This document shows, piece by piece, positions 34,901 to 46,515 of a stretch of DNA of 64,000 nt. The DNA is from Talinum fruticosum (Eukaryota; Streptophyta; Magnoliopsida; Caryophyllales; Talinaceae). The stretch lies in contig JAITYX010000002.1 in NCBI GenBank assembly GCA_021018815.1, forward strand, positions 10,819,001 through 10,883,000. The letters run 5' to 3'. Both the position numbers and the translations under genes were made by a program. Each line of letters begins with the position of its first letter. The stretch's first letter is position 1. The notes beneath the pieces are model-generated. The model was not told where the DNA came from, searched no databases, and was given only the letters and a program-made list of their open reading frames with translations.

Positions 34901-36783
34901 ACTACCTAACTTACACCCAAAAACAAAGCGGACCTTAAGAACGGGCGGAAAGAATATAGCAACACTTGCTTGCTTGCATATCTTTGACATTTTCAAAAGG
35001 TCATCAAATGTGTTTCCATCATTTTTCTCCCTACCCCAAAAGTATGTTAGAATTTGGAAAGACGCCATGATTAGTAATGGATTTATTACTTAATTTACTA
35101 CGTAACGTAGGTTAATTATCGATACGATTCTAGTTAGCATTAAATTTTGGAGCAGGAATGTGGAGACTTACAAAATTCCATCATACCTACGTAATATCAC
35201 ATTAGGCATCAAGTTTAACCTGTGATCTTAGAGTAACTTTTTCTCGTAATGCAGACACTTGAATTGTGTCTAGTTAGGGTTCGGAGTGCCTACCTATGCA
35301 ATCATATACCTCTGTGGACCATCATATACAATTATATATTACTGCATCGATTGAAAATGGAGAACCCGAACTAAAAGTAACATTAAACCCACATTCCCAC
35401 CTCTTCAAAGAAAAATGTCCGTAATTCTTCTTACACATAATAAAGTTTATCCAAATTTAAATGATCCGTCTCAACAATAGTGAAATCGAGTCCTGATTAA
35501 ATAACCTACATGTCAGATTTTTAAAAGAAGAATCCGTTCCTCTTCATATTGTCCGTCAAAAAGAGAAAAGAGGGGGGAGCTGTGGAGGCGGAGGATGATG
35601 AAATATACCTAAGGAAACCAAGAGAGGCTTGAAAAACTCCAGCATAGAAGGTAGAAGTAAAAGCGAGCTTAAGATAGAGAGTGGGGTCTTCCACCGGGGA
35701 AACCACCTCGCTCAGCATCGTCCCCATCACCAGGGAGGCAATTGAGACTGGACCCACCGCCAAATGCCTTGAGCTTCCCAGAATTGAGTATATCAATGGC
35801 GGCACAAAGCTTGAATCTGCATTTTTTTCCACCAATTTCATATTTATTACTGTATTTAATTACTAACAATTATTATGATTATCCTAAGAACAATTATTGC
35901 GATTATCTTAAGGAAGAAAAACAGAGTAATTACTGACTAAAATTTAAGGAAACTCACACAGCCCAATGATTGGTGGTAAATTCGCTAGCTTTGCATAGCT
36001 GATTCCCTGCACTCCAAGAAATTTACATTTTGATTAAATGCCCACAAAGAGATTTGCCGCAGATACTACAAAAGACTGTTAATTTTGTGAACGATGGACC
36101 CAATTTTGGGTATCATTCATTTCTGTTGAAGCAAATCGAGAACGCCTCTGTTTCATCACGAAAACAGAGACTTCGTTTCTGGAACTAACCAAGAAATAAC
36201 TGCAACCCCTTCTCTCATTTCAATGATTTCTTTTCTAGATTGAACCAGACAATTGAAATAAAAACTTATAATAAATGCTGCAATAAATTCCATTTCCCGG
36301 AGGATTTCGCCATGTGTTACCCACAACCCAAAAACAGAGAGGAGAGAGAAAGATATGGAGGTTGAGAATTGAATTGAATTGAATTGAATCTGAAGGCGTG
36401 CGACTGAAAGGATTGGGTTTAAATACCTGAGGGATGGCAAGGCTGGCAATGGTGAGCCCAGAAATGAGGTCGGACTTGAAGAGAGATAGGCGGTAAATTG
36501 GCGCCCATTGAAAAACAGGGAAGAAAAACTCGAGGGCAAGGACGAACTTCCTAAGCCCTGTTTGGTTCTTGAATTTGTGAAGTGGGTCGTCAGGGAAGAA
36601 AATCTCCAACACCCTATGCTTGAGCTTCTGGGGAGTGCTTCTCTTCGGGGGCAGGCAAACACGGTGTATCTCTGTAGTGTTTGGGAATTGCTCCGTGTTT
36701 GACGGCACATCAATGGTGGTTTCAAGGCATGCATGGTGCTGGTGTGTTGGGACGTCTTCTACTCTGTTTGAGTTTACTTTCAT
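31951..36783 (-). CDS. SULTR3;4: SULTR3;4-type (SPDT) sulfate/phosphate transporter family protein
   Basis: This is an SLC26/SulP-family plasma-membrane transporter. Rice SPDT and Arabidopsis SULTR3;4 are reported to move phosphate from xylem to phloem for delivery to young tissue and seed. Twelve exons on the minus strand join in frame: 36783-36427, 36006-35958, 35816-35609, 34460-34289, 34154-34089, 33936-33823, 33690-33574, 33427-33301, 33101-32815, 32728-32538, 32341-32256 and 32171-31951. They give 664 residues (Arabidopsis about 653). The cytosolic N-terminus has [16 protein letters not shown] and FFPDDPL, characteristic of SULTR3;4. The membrane core includes [39 protein letters not shown] and [13 protein letters not shown]-terminal STAS domain carries ILDMT and AIDTSG and ends SSKWKYQP. 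No frame break was found. Confidence 0.96.
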
Positions 36784-36940
36784 TTCGAGAGGAGAGAGAT
36801 AATTCAGAGGCGATGAAGAATTCTCAAAAATTTTCTGTTACTTTGGAGCGGTTGGTGTTTTTTTTTTTTTTTTTCCTTGGAGGGGCTTTTGTTTTGATTT
36901 TGTTTTACTTCGAGTTGGGGAAACAAGGGAATGTTTGCAA

Positions 36941-36946
36941 TTTATA
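36941..36946 (-). promoter_or_regulatory. Candidate TATA box of SULTR3;4
   Basis: On the minus strand, ccactataaattgc gives TATAAA about 160 bp upstream of the ATG. This would place transcription start near 36910 and leave a leader of about 130 bases containing a GA-rich tract near 36790. Confidence 0.45.
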
Positions 36947-38300
36947 GTGGGGGTGGGTGACCTTATGGGGGGATGAGGGTATTTTGGTAAATCAGCAACA
37001 CATATCTCAGATCCAACCTTGTTAGATTGTGGACCAATAAGGCTCTTCATACAAGCTGCCACAACATGCCTTACTTAAGCATGGCTTCATTTATGCTCAT
37101 AAATATTTAAAGGACTATCGTGTTATTCTACTTTTGTTATAATTATTCATATAATATTTTACAATAGTTATTGATATAAAATTATATATGATTTGACGTT
37201 TTATTTATGTTCACTATAAAGGTATTATATTATTATATATTTTCAATATAACTAAGAATATAATATTTTACACATGTATTGATATTTACATGTAAGGGTG
37301 TCATATTATTATTTTTTATATATTATCATATTTTTTAAAATATTTAGTGAAATAAAATTTACGTCTTGATATAAATTGTTAAATTTGGACTCAATTCAAC
37401 GAGCAATGCATACAAATCGGTGAAGTTTTATTTTAAAATCAATTAGCAAAGGGAGGAATAATTCATAAGCTTATAAACATGTTAAAGTCATTTATATTAT
37501 CAATGTAGGACAACACCTACTGTATATTCTTCACATGAACAATGAGCGGAAAAAGGATGACATATCAAATAAAATATAATTGGCTCAAAAGAACGATGAG
37601 ACAATTATTACGTATTGAAGAGTATAGATATCAAATAGATACTTTCTCCTTGGAATTATATTGTAGTTGAATTATATTTCAAAAAAAACATAATAACGTT
37701 AAAGAATGCAATCAATCAGTACATGGCCATAAGAATGATACAAGTTTATTGTAAGATGAACATGATTTTATTATACACGATCCGTATTTAAAGTCATTTT
37801 GACTCATCCGATTTCTCCTAAATATCACAAAGAGATTTATAGATAAACTTTAAAAATGAAATTTCGACGACATGATAAAAGATAATAACCCTCGTAACAA
37901 TGCCATAAAAAATGGAAGAAACTCCTCTTAAATTCAAATGATTCAAACATTGGAGAAAAAGGGTTAAATTTATTGGCAAATCTCAAATATTGTCAAAGAT
38001 ATTCATATTTTGTTGGATTAAGATATTCTAATTAACATAAAATATTTATTCCCGAGTCCGATCAAATATATTTTTAAAAAGGTAAATATGACGATAGATA
38101 AACTTTCTAAATTTGGACAAATGATGAACATATTTTGTAATATGGATAACTTATTTTGTTAGATCCCTAACTTAATTACTTAATACTGACACATCTCCAT
38201 ACCCATAACTTATTTTGTAATAATGTGGAGATTTTATTGAAGTGGCTTGAGGACTTCTTGCTCCTAAACAAATATTCAAGTGTTATGAGTTTTGTAAATG

Positions 38301-38303
<3 letters not shown>

Positions 38304-38354
<51 letters not shown>
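38304..38354. repeat. (AT)n microsatellite
   Basis: About 25 perfect AT dinucleotides. The length is likely to vary between individuals and may be unreliable in the assembly. Confidence 0.9.
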
Positions 38355-38355
<1 letters not shown>

Positions 38356-38381
38356 CTCAACTATTTTACTCTTAATTAATA

Positions 38382-38537
38382 TTCCCTCCGTCTCTTAATC
38401 ATCCTCATGAATCACAACTTTTTTTGTTCCAAAAATTAGTCTCCTTATAAGCTCATTAAAGACATAATTATTGTTAATATTTTAATGTTTTAATCTGTGT
38501 GTTTTTTTAAATAAAAAGAACTATGAGACGAAGGAAG
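38382..38537. mobile_element. Short Stowaway-like MITE
   Basis: A 156-bp element with ends ttccctccgtctc (left) and cttccttcgtctc (right, reverse-complemented), flanked on both sides by TA. This is the terminus and target duplication typical of Stowaway (Tc1/mariner) elements. Confidence 0.75.
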
Positions 38538-38814
38538 TAATGGGTAATGGAGCGCTAATTAAAAATAGGAAAAGTTAAACACGAGTATTATACATACATC
38601 CTAATTAGGTAGCCAGGTTTATGTCATTTCGTACACGTCATGCATGATATTCAGAGCGACTTTAATTTTATTTTTTCGTGGACCTCTATTTATGTTTACT
38701 TCTTCAAAATTTAAGTGCCCAAAATATCCAACCATTATTTACACCGTTTGGACGTGATATGTAGGAAATAGTTAATTAAGCAAGGCTTGTTTAAATTTAT
38801 ATATAAAACACACA

Positions 38815-38975
38815 TAAATAAAAATATAAATAGAAATAAATGAATATAAAAAATAAAAATGAATACAAATGAATATAAATGAATAGAAATGAGTTGTTAA
38901 ATAAGAAACGAACATAAACAAATATAAAAGAATATAAACGAATATAAAAAACATAAACAAATATAAAACATAAAT
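38815..38975. repeat. Degenerate tandem repeat of a gaatataaa-like unit
   Basis: Repeated gaatataaa, gaacataaa and aaatataaa words at roughly 9-12-base spacing produce a low-complexity open frame on the minus strand that is not a real gene. Confidence 0.7.
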
Positions 38976-40597
38976 AATTTTTTTTATATATAAAGCCGAA
39001 ACAGACTCTCGGTAACCCATTTTTTATTGCGAAGTCACATAATCACAAAAATGCATATCCAAATTATATAATACAAATGAATATGTCCAATAATAAGTTT
39101 CTATAACAGTGTAAATTATACTTAATTATATACTCTTTTACATAACAGTATTTGTTTATATTGTTATATGAAAAATCAACGCATAAAATTAAGTAATTTT
39201 AATATAATATTATGTATTATAATAATAAATAATCAAGTAATTAACTGAATGTAATATATGATGATAGAGTTCATATATGGGATTATTTGTTATATGAAAA
39301 TATTTAGTAATGGAGGTGATAAGAAAATTTTATTTTCTATATACTTGCTCAACCCCTAGCCCCTCCCCACCCTACCCAAAGAGGGGGGTTATGTTCTGTA
39401 AGAGTTTTGCATGGCTGTTTTTCTACATAATAAATGTTTCACAAAACTGCAAACTAGTCTCGTGATTATCCTTGAACTTTAATATTATTAAGAAATATAA
39501 TTAATTATATTTACTTTCATTGACAAATTATAATATTTTAAAGTTAAAAACTTCAATAGATTTCACATCAAGTTGTAATTAAAGATTCAAATTATATAAT
39601 CAAAAACTTTGATGTAAACTTTATTAAGATTCGAACTCAAATTGACCAAATTGCTCGATAAATTTAAATTGCTCAAATTTATCAGGTACTTATTAATAAG
39701 GTACGAAAATAAAATTCAACGAGGGTTAAGCTCGGCTCGACTATTTTGAGCTAAACTTATATAAAGGGGAAAAGGAAATGAAAACTGGACACTTGCTTAT
39801 TCTCAACAAAGACAACTTATGTGTGATTCATGGAGTTGGACAATACTCGTGTTAGATGTGTAAGATTGGCACATTGCTTACACCCGTTGGCCCAATTTAA
39901 GCATCTAATCTCCACCGTCCACTTTATTCTAACACCACAACTATCATTCCAAACTTCTAACCTTCCCAATAGAGCTTATATATCCATGACTTTACATGTT
40001 AATTATTCTAATTTTTCATAATTGTATAAATATTTTATATTAAAAATACTATTGTGATGTCTAATGGGATGAAATACCATGTAATCAACCTATAGAGCAA
40101 TTATAATTATTATAATTTGTGGTATTTATTATGATTATAATTTATAGGGTAGTCTTTTATTATAATGCTCTCATATATATAATCAAATAAGACAATTGAA
40201 ATACAATTACAAATATATTTGTATTATTACAGAGTTAGTTTTTCTTAAACTGAAAACGAAATGGTGAAAAAATATGTCATAATTTAAAGTTGAAAGCCTC
40301 CCACTCGTGATAATTTCGAGCTTTATTCCCCTCATTCTAAAGTTTGTGAAATTCTAAGATTGAGTATATACAGTATTTCTACTATCTACGTGCAGTTTTT
40401 CTCTTGATTATCTCAGTTGGTCCATTTGATGAGCTTGGTTAGCCATGCAAATAATCAAAGGGGAAGATATTTGCTCTTTGAGAGCAATCATTCGCAAAAG
40501 TTACAAAGTTGATTTTGAACCTTCTTTTAGAGCAAAATTTCAAGTTTTGATTCCGGACATTTGTGGCTAAAACATAAAATCAAAAGAAAAAAATTAA

Positions 40598-40619
40598 ATA
40601 TATATATATATATATATAT
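40598..40619. repeat. Short (AT)n microsatellite
   Basis: Eleven AT repeats in AT-rich spacer. Confidence 0.85.
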
Positions 40620-42735
40620 TGAGAGTATCAAGCAAACTCGGCCATACGAAGTGGGGTTGAAAACAAAAGAAAAATTTTATACATGAAGCGTGATTTTTGA
40701 TAAAGAAAATTATATAATTGAGCGTAATTTTAAGCCCAAAAATTCTTAATAAATTAAATCCACACTATACAAAGGCTAATTTCAGCCAAAATAATAGCCT
40801 TGGTTGCAATTTTGCCTCTTCGAAATGCAAATAGTAGGAAGAACCCAAATATTTTAATAACAAAAACCAAAATAAAATTATTGAGAATTGAGCATAATTT
40901 TGGCATGGGATGATGATTAATTAGAAATTATAATGTCAAAATGCATATAATTGGTATAAGTTAGATCCATGATCAAGATCCTGTATGGAGTTATAAGATA
41001 ATTGTAAAGTTAATTATAAAAAGTTGTAAGCAATCTGTAAAAATAATGAACTTGATATTTATATGTATCATATAAATCAGGGATGCTTATCATATTCCAT
41101 ATGATTATCTGAATATGATTATGTTGAGGTTAATTCCTTGATAAGTTGGAATGGATATTCTTACATCAAATGTGGCTCATAAAAACAGTGAAGTTGAAAT
41201 AATACATGCCACCAATTTAAAATAAGAACCCAGAAATATTGGACGGTTGTCAAGTAAGAATCATGCATGGATAGTCAGTCAAAAGTTTCTGCATGTTTAG
41301 CTACCATATTTTATGCCCTCAGCTTCCAGCCTCATATGAGAGCCAAGAACCAAAATTAATACAAATATGCATTTTCGTAAGAGAATAATATTTCTTCGAA
41401 TGGACTATATTGGCTATGTACTGTATATTTAGATTATTACATATTTCTTATAGTATCATATTGTGTTTTCGGTCATCGATGACCATCGTTTCAGACATTG
41501 GATCGATGAAGATCACTTTTAAATTATTATAACACGGATTATGATATCCTCCATTATAAAAGGGAAAGAAGATACAATAATCTTTGACGACATTGGATAA
41601 AAATTGTCTTCCAAATCAGTACTATGGACATAGAGTCATCAATAATTATTTATGATTTTGGAGCCGGTCTAATGTGTGTAAGATGTGTATTAGTTAGCTG
41701 AAAAATGAATTTCATCTTTATGTTTTAATATGCAATAATTCATAGGTTTTTATTATAAGTGCTATTTTGACGTATTATTAAGAAAATATAATTTTACGTA
41801 TCACATTAACAATTATGATTAGGAAAATTTACCATATGCGCACTAAAATCACGTTCATAATTTGTGATTATAAATAATAATGTAATATCTGTATGCTGGG
41901 GGCCAGGGACGACATTGCCCAATTCATATACGCGGCGAGAGGTTGAAGGTTTTTAATGGCTTTACGCAGAAAATGATACAGAATAATGGAAAAGACACCC
42001 GTTCATTTTATGCAAATAATATTGACATAAGCACTAAAAAAATTTGTACTGATATATAGTATGAAGCACCCACAACCACAATGGATGAACCAGATTCAAT
42101 TCAAATATTTTTCTTTTTCTTTTTCCCTTGAGGATCTAATTAACTATGCTCTTCTCTTCTTTTTTTTTGTGATAATGGGTAAAGATGAGTAACATGGCGG
42201 ACCGCTAAGTAATCCTTTTCACGAGGGTTCTACCTAGGGTATCATTAGCCAAAATCGGGGAGAGAGAATGGGATGGACGAGTATCCCCAAGAAGACGGCA
42301 CCGAAACCTTGTGCCCCTATTGTGCAAGCCAATCTGCCGCACAATTAGTTTCTCTAAACACATGATTAAAGAAGAAATTCTTAAAATAAGATATCAATCT
42401 AATGATGTCTTTGAGTATAAAATCAATGATGAAAGGCAATATTCTTGTCCAATTTGTGTGGTAAAAAATGTCATGTCTTGTACATTTATCAAGTTTTTTT
42501 TTTGGGAGGTTTTTTTTTATATATATTTTCGCTAATATGTTATCTCCTAATTGAATGTAGCCGCATAATCTCTTATTAATATGTAGCTATTTATTGGCTA
42601 AATTTTTCTTTTGGTTGTTCCTGAATTGAATATCAGCTTATCGATTGAAAAATAAGTAGATGAATGTCATGATATAGTGCAAAAAGGTATTATATTTTAT
42701 CCACATTCACGAAACTCTAATTAATATATAAAATA

Positions 42736-43155
42736 AACCTAGTAAATCATTAATTGATGGGTGAGAGTATGTAAAAGGGGAGAGCACATCCCACATTGGA
42801 TTCAACTATGGCCTATTTACAAGGTAGCCAAGCTCAGTGTTGTAAATGAGATGAGCCGAGTCCGAGTAGGTTCAGCCGGGCTGGACTCGGGCTCGGCTCG
42901 AGCTTAGCTTGAAATTTGCCGAGCTTTTGAAGTTTAGGCTCGTGCTCAACTCAATTTCTTTTGTTTGCTGGATTTTCTTAAAAAGTTTTTAAATTTAAGG
43001 TTATAATCGAAATTAAATTTTATATTTTTGTATTAAATTCAAAAAATAAGGGTTTGAATGAAATTTTGGTGATTTTAGAGGTAATGTTGTACTATTCACA
43101 TAAGTATGTTTAGAAAAAAATAAACTATTTAGTCTACACCGAGCCAAGTTGAATC
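42736..43155. repeat. Dispersed repeat, copy 1 (truncated)
   Basis: This copy is closely similar to 46052-46436, from aacctagtaaatca to the ccgagccaa block. A GC-richer core (gagccgagtccgag; gggctcggctcgagc) within AT-rich flanks resembles a non-autonomous hAT-type element, but the shared region extends beyond that core. The right side stops where gypsy-like sequence begins. Confidence 0.7.
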
Positions 43156-43258
43156 CGGGCCTACAAGGTAAAACCGACTCCAAAGATCAAGTATCATTAT
43201 GTCTTCTATGTAAGTCTACTTAAGCCTTATCATGGAGACCAAGTGGATCCAAATAGGA

Positions 43259-43494
43259 GCGGCTCTAATCGAGCACCGATGGGCATAACGAGTACAACAT
43301 GACAAGCAAGTGGAGGAGGTACTCGCAAATAGAGTAGTCCGTCATCAAAACAAGCCTCCAACACATGAGTTGCTCATCAAATGGAAGGGACTACCGGATA
43401 GCAAAGCAAACTAAGAGCCCATCCGGAACTTGTGGCGGTTTAAGGAACAAATACAAGCGTTCGATGACGCAAAGGCTACAAGGACATCATCGGA
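43259..43494 (+). pseudogene. Ty3/gypsy polyprotein relic: integrase C-terminus with chromodomain
   Basis: The frame reads IEHRW, then VEEVLANRVVRHQNKPPTHE, LLIKWKGLP and, further on, LWRFKEQIQAF and ATRTSS. This is the end of a chromovirus-type integrase and its chromodomain. It carries in-frame stops after the IEHRWA stretch, after the PDSKAN stretch (where the family has a conserved Trp before Glu-Pro) and after ATRTSSD, so it is dead. No upstream gag, protease or reverse transcriptase was found in the window. Confidence 0.8.
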
Positions 43495-43509
43495 TTAGGT
43501 CGGAGAGGA

Positions 43510-44110
43510 TGTCAAGGAATGCTCCGGAAGGGCCAGGAATTCTCTGGAATTATCTTCTTGGTTCCGCAAGTATGCATGTTTGGGCTTGTATCGAGACATT
43601 TTTGCTACTCCTAGCACTCGATTTTAGCTTTCAATGAATTCTTACTTAGGATTCTTATGTGTTTTTTTACTTTATTAGGTAATGAATCAAAGGAATGAAA
43701 ACTCGGATGCCACTAAGGATTTAAGGAGCTAAAAGAAGGTGTGGTTTGGGCCCGAGGAAGTTAAGAGCAAAACATGAAGAAAGAAGTCCCGTGAGACCAT
43801 GGCGCGCCGAGTGCTAGTTTTTGGCGTGACCGTGCCGGAATGTGGCACGATTGTGCCGAGTGGATTCTTCCCTGCAGTTTCAAACAGAAAGGTGGCACGA
43901 CCTTGGCAAATTAGTTTTCAGTGCTCTATAAATATGTTGTTTCGACTTCCGAAAGAGGGCTCGTGATTTTTTTTTTTTAAGGTTTTATTAGCAACTTTCT
44001 TTGTAAACTCTCTCTAAACTTTCTTGATGTTTTGAGTTCAAATCAATGCAAGTTTAAACTTTTCTATTTCCATTTGATTCCTTTGTAAATTTCCTTTACT
44101 TTGATGTTAA
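43510..44110 (+). mobile_element. Ty3/gypsy LTR-like sequence (right end uncertain)
   Basis: The chromodomain relic is followed by a purine-rich tract (ggagaggatg) and then a TGTCAAGG start, the expected polypurine-tract and LTR order. A TATA-like tctataaatatg lies near 43926, followed by a T-rich leader. No terminal CA with a target duplication could be fixed, so the right boundary is a guess. Confidence 0.5.
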
Positions 44111-44660
44111 TTTCAAGTATTTATGCTTTGTTTCGATTCCTTCCGAAAACCCCTGTTTAGGTGAGAGAAAGGGTAAAGGTGATAAAGACTCACTTTTAAT
44201 TAGGTTAGAGGCCTTTTCTTACTTTTGCAATTTTAGATGCACTAATGCCATTGTTTTTCTCTTTCCCCCTTTCTTTAGTTTTTCATTATTAGACCCATAA
44301 AATGAGTGGCTTTAATTGGAGAATTGTGTTGGAAATTAGATATTGAATTAATATTGGAGGTGCTTGCGATGGATAACTTTTCCTTAATCCCTCTTTTACA
44401 TTTTTATTTAGTGGTGGCTATTTAGGATCTGTTTTATTTATCGCTCTAGTTGTGGATATCTAGAATTGCTTTGTTTATTTGTGAGTAATTTTGATTTTGT
44501 TGGTAATCGGTTTGAGGAGAAATTTGGTTGTTGTGCCCCAAGTGGGTTTGATCATCATTATGTAACTTAGTTTAGCGTAATTGTTGGTTTTAGTCTTAAG
44601 TATTTGTTAATTTGGTAGATTAATTGTTTATTAGTAGTTTAATTCGTTTAGTGAATCCCC

Positions 44661-44922
44661 TTTCAATCTTTGAATGATCCTCATCATGTGAGAGTGTTTG
44701 ATCCTCTCGTTAGGACTGAGGCACCGACAAAATGCTTGGAGGTAACATAGTTTATCTGTTTATTTGAAATTTTCTTAATTAATGGGGGAAAAACACTAAT
44801 ACATCTAATAAATCTTTTATTCAAGAAAACATGATAATGAAAGAGCTCATTCAAGGACTTCAGGAGGAGAACGCTACCTGGAAGGTCATTAATTCTGCCT
44901 TAAATGCTGCCTTGGAGGCTAC
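44661..44922 (+). pseudogene. Exon-like fragment of unknown origin, copy 1 (degenerate)
   Basis: This stretch aligns with 45360-45608. It retains the donor-like ggag|gtaaca and the acceptor-like ttcaag, but it lacks the catcag acceptor of copy 2, and the second exon ends early in a new stop. The second exon-like part still encodes an amphipathic KELIQGLQEENA-type stretch. I do not recognise the family. Confidence 0.45.
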
Positions 44923-45359
44923 AATATCTTAATTTTAAGTTTTTTGTTATTATTTAAATGAAATACTTTTTATAGGTGTCCATAGAAATTTTTTCCAGAA
45001 TATAATTAATACAAAATATTTTCAACTAAACACCTGTATATATTTGCTATATATGATAAGTATTATATGATATACTATTGTATATATCCGCTATATATAT
45101 AATATGTATTATATGATATACTAGTAGTAGTTGATGTTGATTTAAGTTTGTGTTGTACCTTATAAGTACGACATAGTCTAATTTATTTCATATGAGGGAA
45201 GGTTCTTATGTCTAGTGGCATTTTGTTCTTCGGTTGTTAGTACATGTCTCACTTTCTTAGTATGTTAAACTTCTTGTGATTTTTAGTATGGCATGTGTTG
45301 TCTACTTTTGATTTAAATTTTTTAACTTTAATGTTCAAATGCTCTAAAGTTGATGTTAA

Positions 45360-45645
45360 TTTCAATCTTTGAATGATCCTCATCAGGAGAAAGTGTTTGA
45401 TCCTCTTGTTAGGGCTGAGGCACCTGACAAAATGTTGGAGGTAATATAGTTTATCTATTTATTTGGAATTTTCTTAATTAATGTGGAAAAAACACTAATA
45501 CGTTTAATAAATTTTTTTTCAGCAGAACATGATAATGAAAGACCTCATTCAAGGACTTCAGGAGGAGAACGCTGCCTGGAAGATCATGAATGCTGCCTTG
45601 GAGGCTACCTGGGAGGCCATCGCTACAGCCAGTGAAAAGCATTAA
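45360..45645 (+). pseudogene. Exon-like fragment of unknown origin, copy 2 (better preserved)
   Basis: Two exon-like pieces lie between good splice signals. One is 45387-45440, after catcag and before gag|gtaata, encoding VFDPLVRAEAPDKMLE. The other is 45523-45645, after a T-run ending cag, encoding DLIQGLQEENAAWK and ending in SEKH and a stop. They join in phase. There is no start codon and no upstream exon, so this is either a gene fragment captured by or next to the gypsy relic, or the tail of a broken gene. No family was recognised. Confidence 0.45.
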
Positions 45646-46051
45646 ATGCTTCAAGTCCTTGCACAGCTAATTTTTCTTTTTATCTATTTTTTTTTGTTTT
45701 GGGGTTTTTTTTTTCGAGGGTGTAAAGGGTCGACCAATCGTTACATGTATTTGATAAGAACAAACACATAGTTAATATTTTCTTGCGTGATGGCTATTGA
45801 AAGACAGCTTCCGAACCAACGAAGTCTTTAAAAATTATTTAACGAATTCGAGTTATTAAAAGATATAAAAAATTAAATTAATTTTTAAATTGTAAACTCC
45901 TAATTTCCCTTCTCTGTTTCATTTTAGTACACGTGTTTGGGTCCATAGGCCCCAAACCACGATATTATTTCCGTGTAATCTTTGTTTCTTAGTATTTCTT
46001 TTATAATAAGGTATATTGTACATTCACTAAACTCCGTTTAGTAAAAAAATG

Positions 46052-46436
46052 AACCTAGTAAATCAATAATTGATGGGTGCGAGTATGTAAAAGGGAGAGC
46101 ACATACGCCTATATTACAAGGTAACCAAGTTTAGGGTTGTAAACGGTCGAGTCGAGTCTAAGTAGACCGACTCGGGGTCGGTTCGGGCTTGACTTGAAAC
46201 TTGTCGAGCCTTTAAAATTTAGGCTCGGGTTCAACTCAATTTCTTTTGTTTGTTAAATTTTCTTCAAAAGTTTTTAAATTTAAGGTTACAATCAAAGTTA
46301 AATTCTATATTTTTATATTAGATTTAAAAAATAAGGGTTTGAATGAAATTTTGATGATTTTAGAAGTAATGCTATACTATTCACACAAATATTTTGAGAA
46401 AAAAAGTTATTTAGTCTAAACCGAGCCAAACTAAAC
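46052..46436. repeat. Dispersed repeat, copy 2
   Basis: This is the partner of 42736-43155 in the same orientation, about 3.3 kb away. Here the core continues to about 46515 with gagccggctcggtt, an end that copy 1 lacks because of the gypsy-like sequence. It may be a non-autonomous hAT-like element with flanking sequence. Confidence 0.7.
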
Positions 46437-46515
46437 CTTATCTTGCCTTGCTAAGTTCGGACTTGACTCGATATGCCTTCGAGCCGGCTCGGTTAAGTTA
46501 TGTGCTCAAGCCCCT

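Larger units (their letters stand above)
36950..42735. other. Long AT-rich spacer, no gene seen
   Basis: This spacer of nearly 6 kb has only short frames of low complexity. It holds the simple repeats and the Stowaway-like MITE listed separately. No RNA gene, conserved coding stretch or LTR pair could be supported. Confidence 0.5.

Noticed and set aside
36156..36734. Second minus-strand frame of 192 codons and plus-strand frames over SULTR3;4 exon 1
   Set aside because: They overlap the true first exon and intron of SULTR3;4 in other frames; only the 36783 start matches the transporter N-terminus.
38304..38354. Regular short-period repeat considered as a CRISPR-like array
   Set aside because: It is a plain AT dinucleotide run; no repeat-spacer structure occurs in the window and the DNA is eukaryotic.
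38772..39020. Phe/Ile/Tyr-rich minus-strand frame
   Set aside because: It is a product of the degenerate gaatataaa repeat, not a membrane protein gene.
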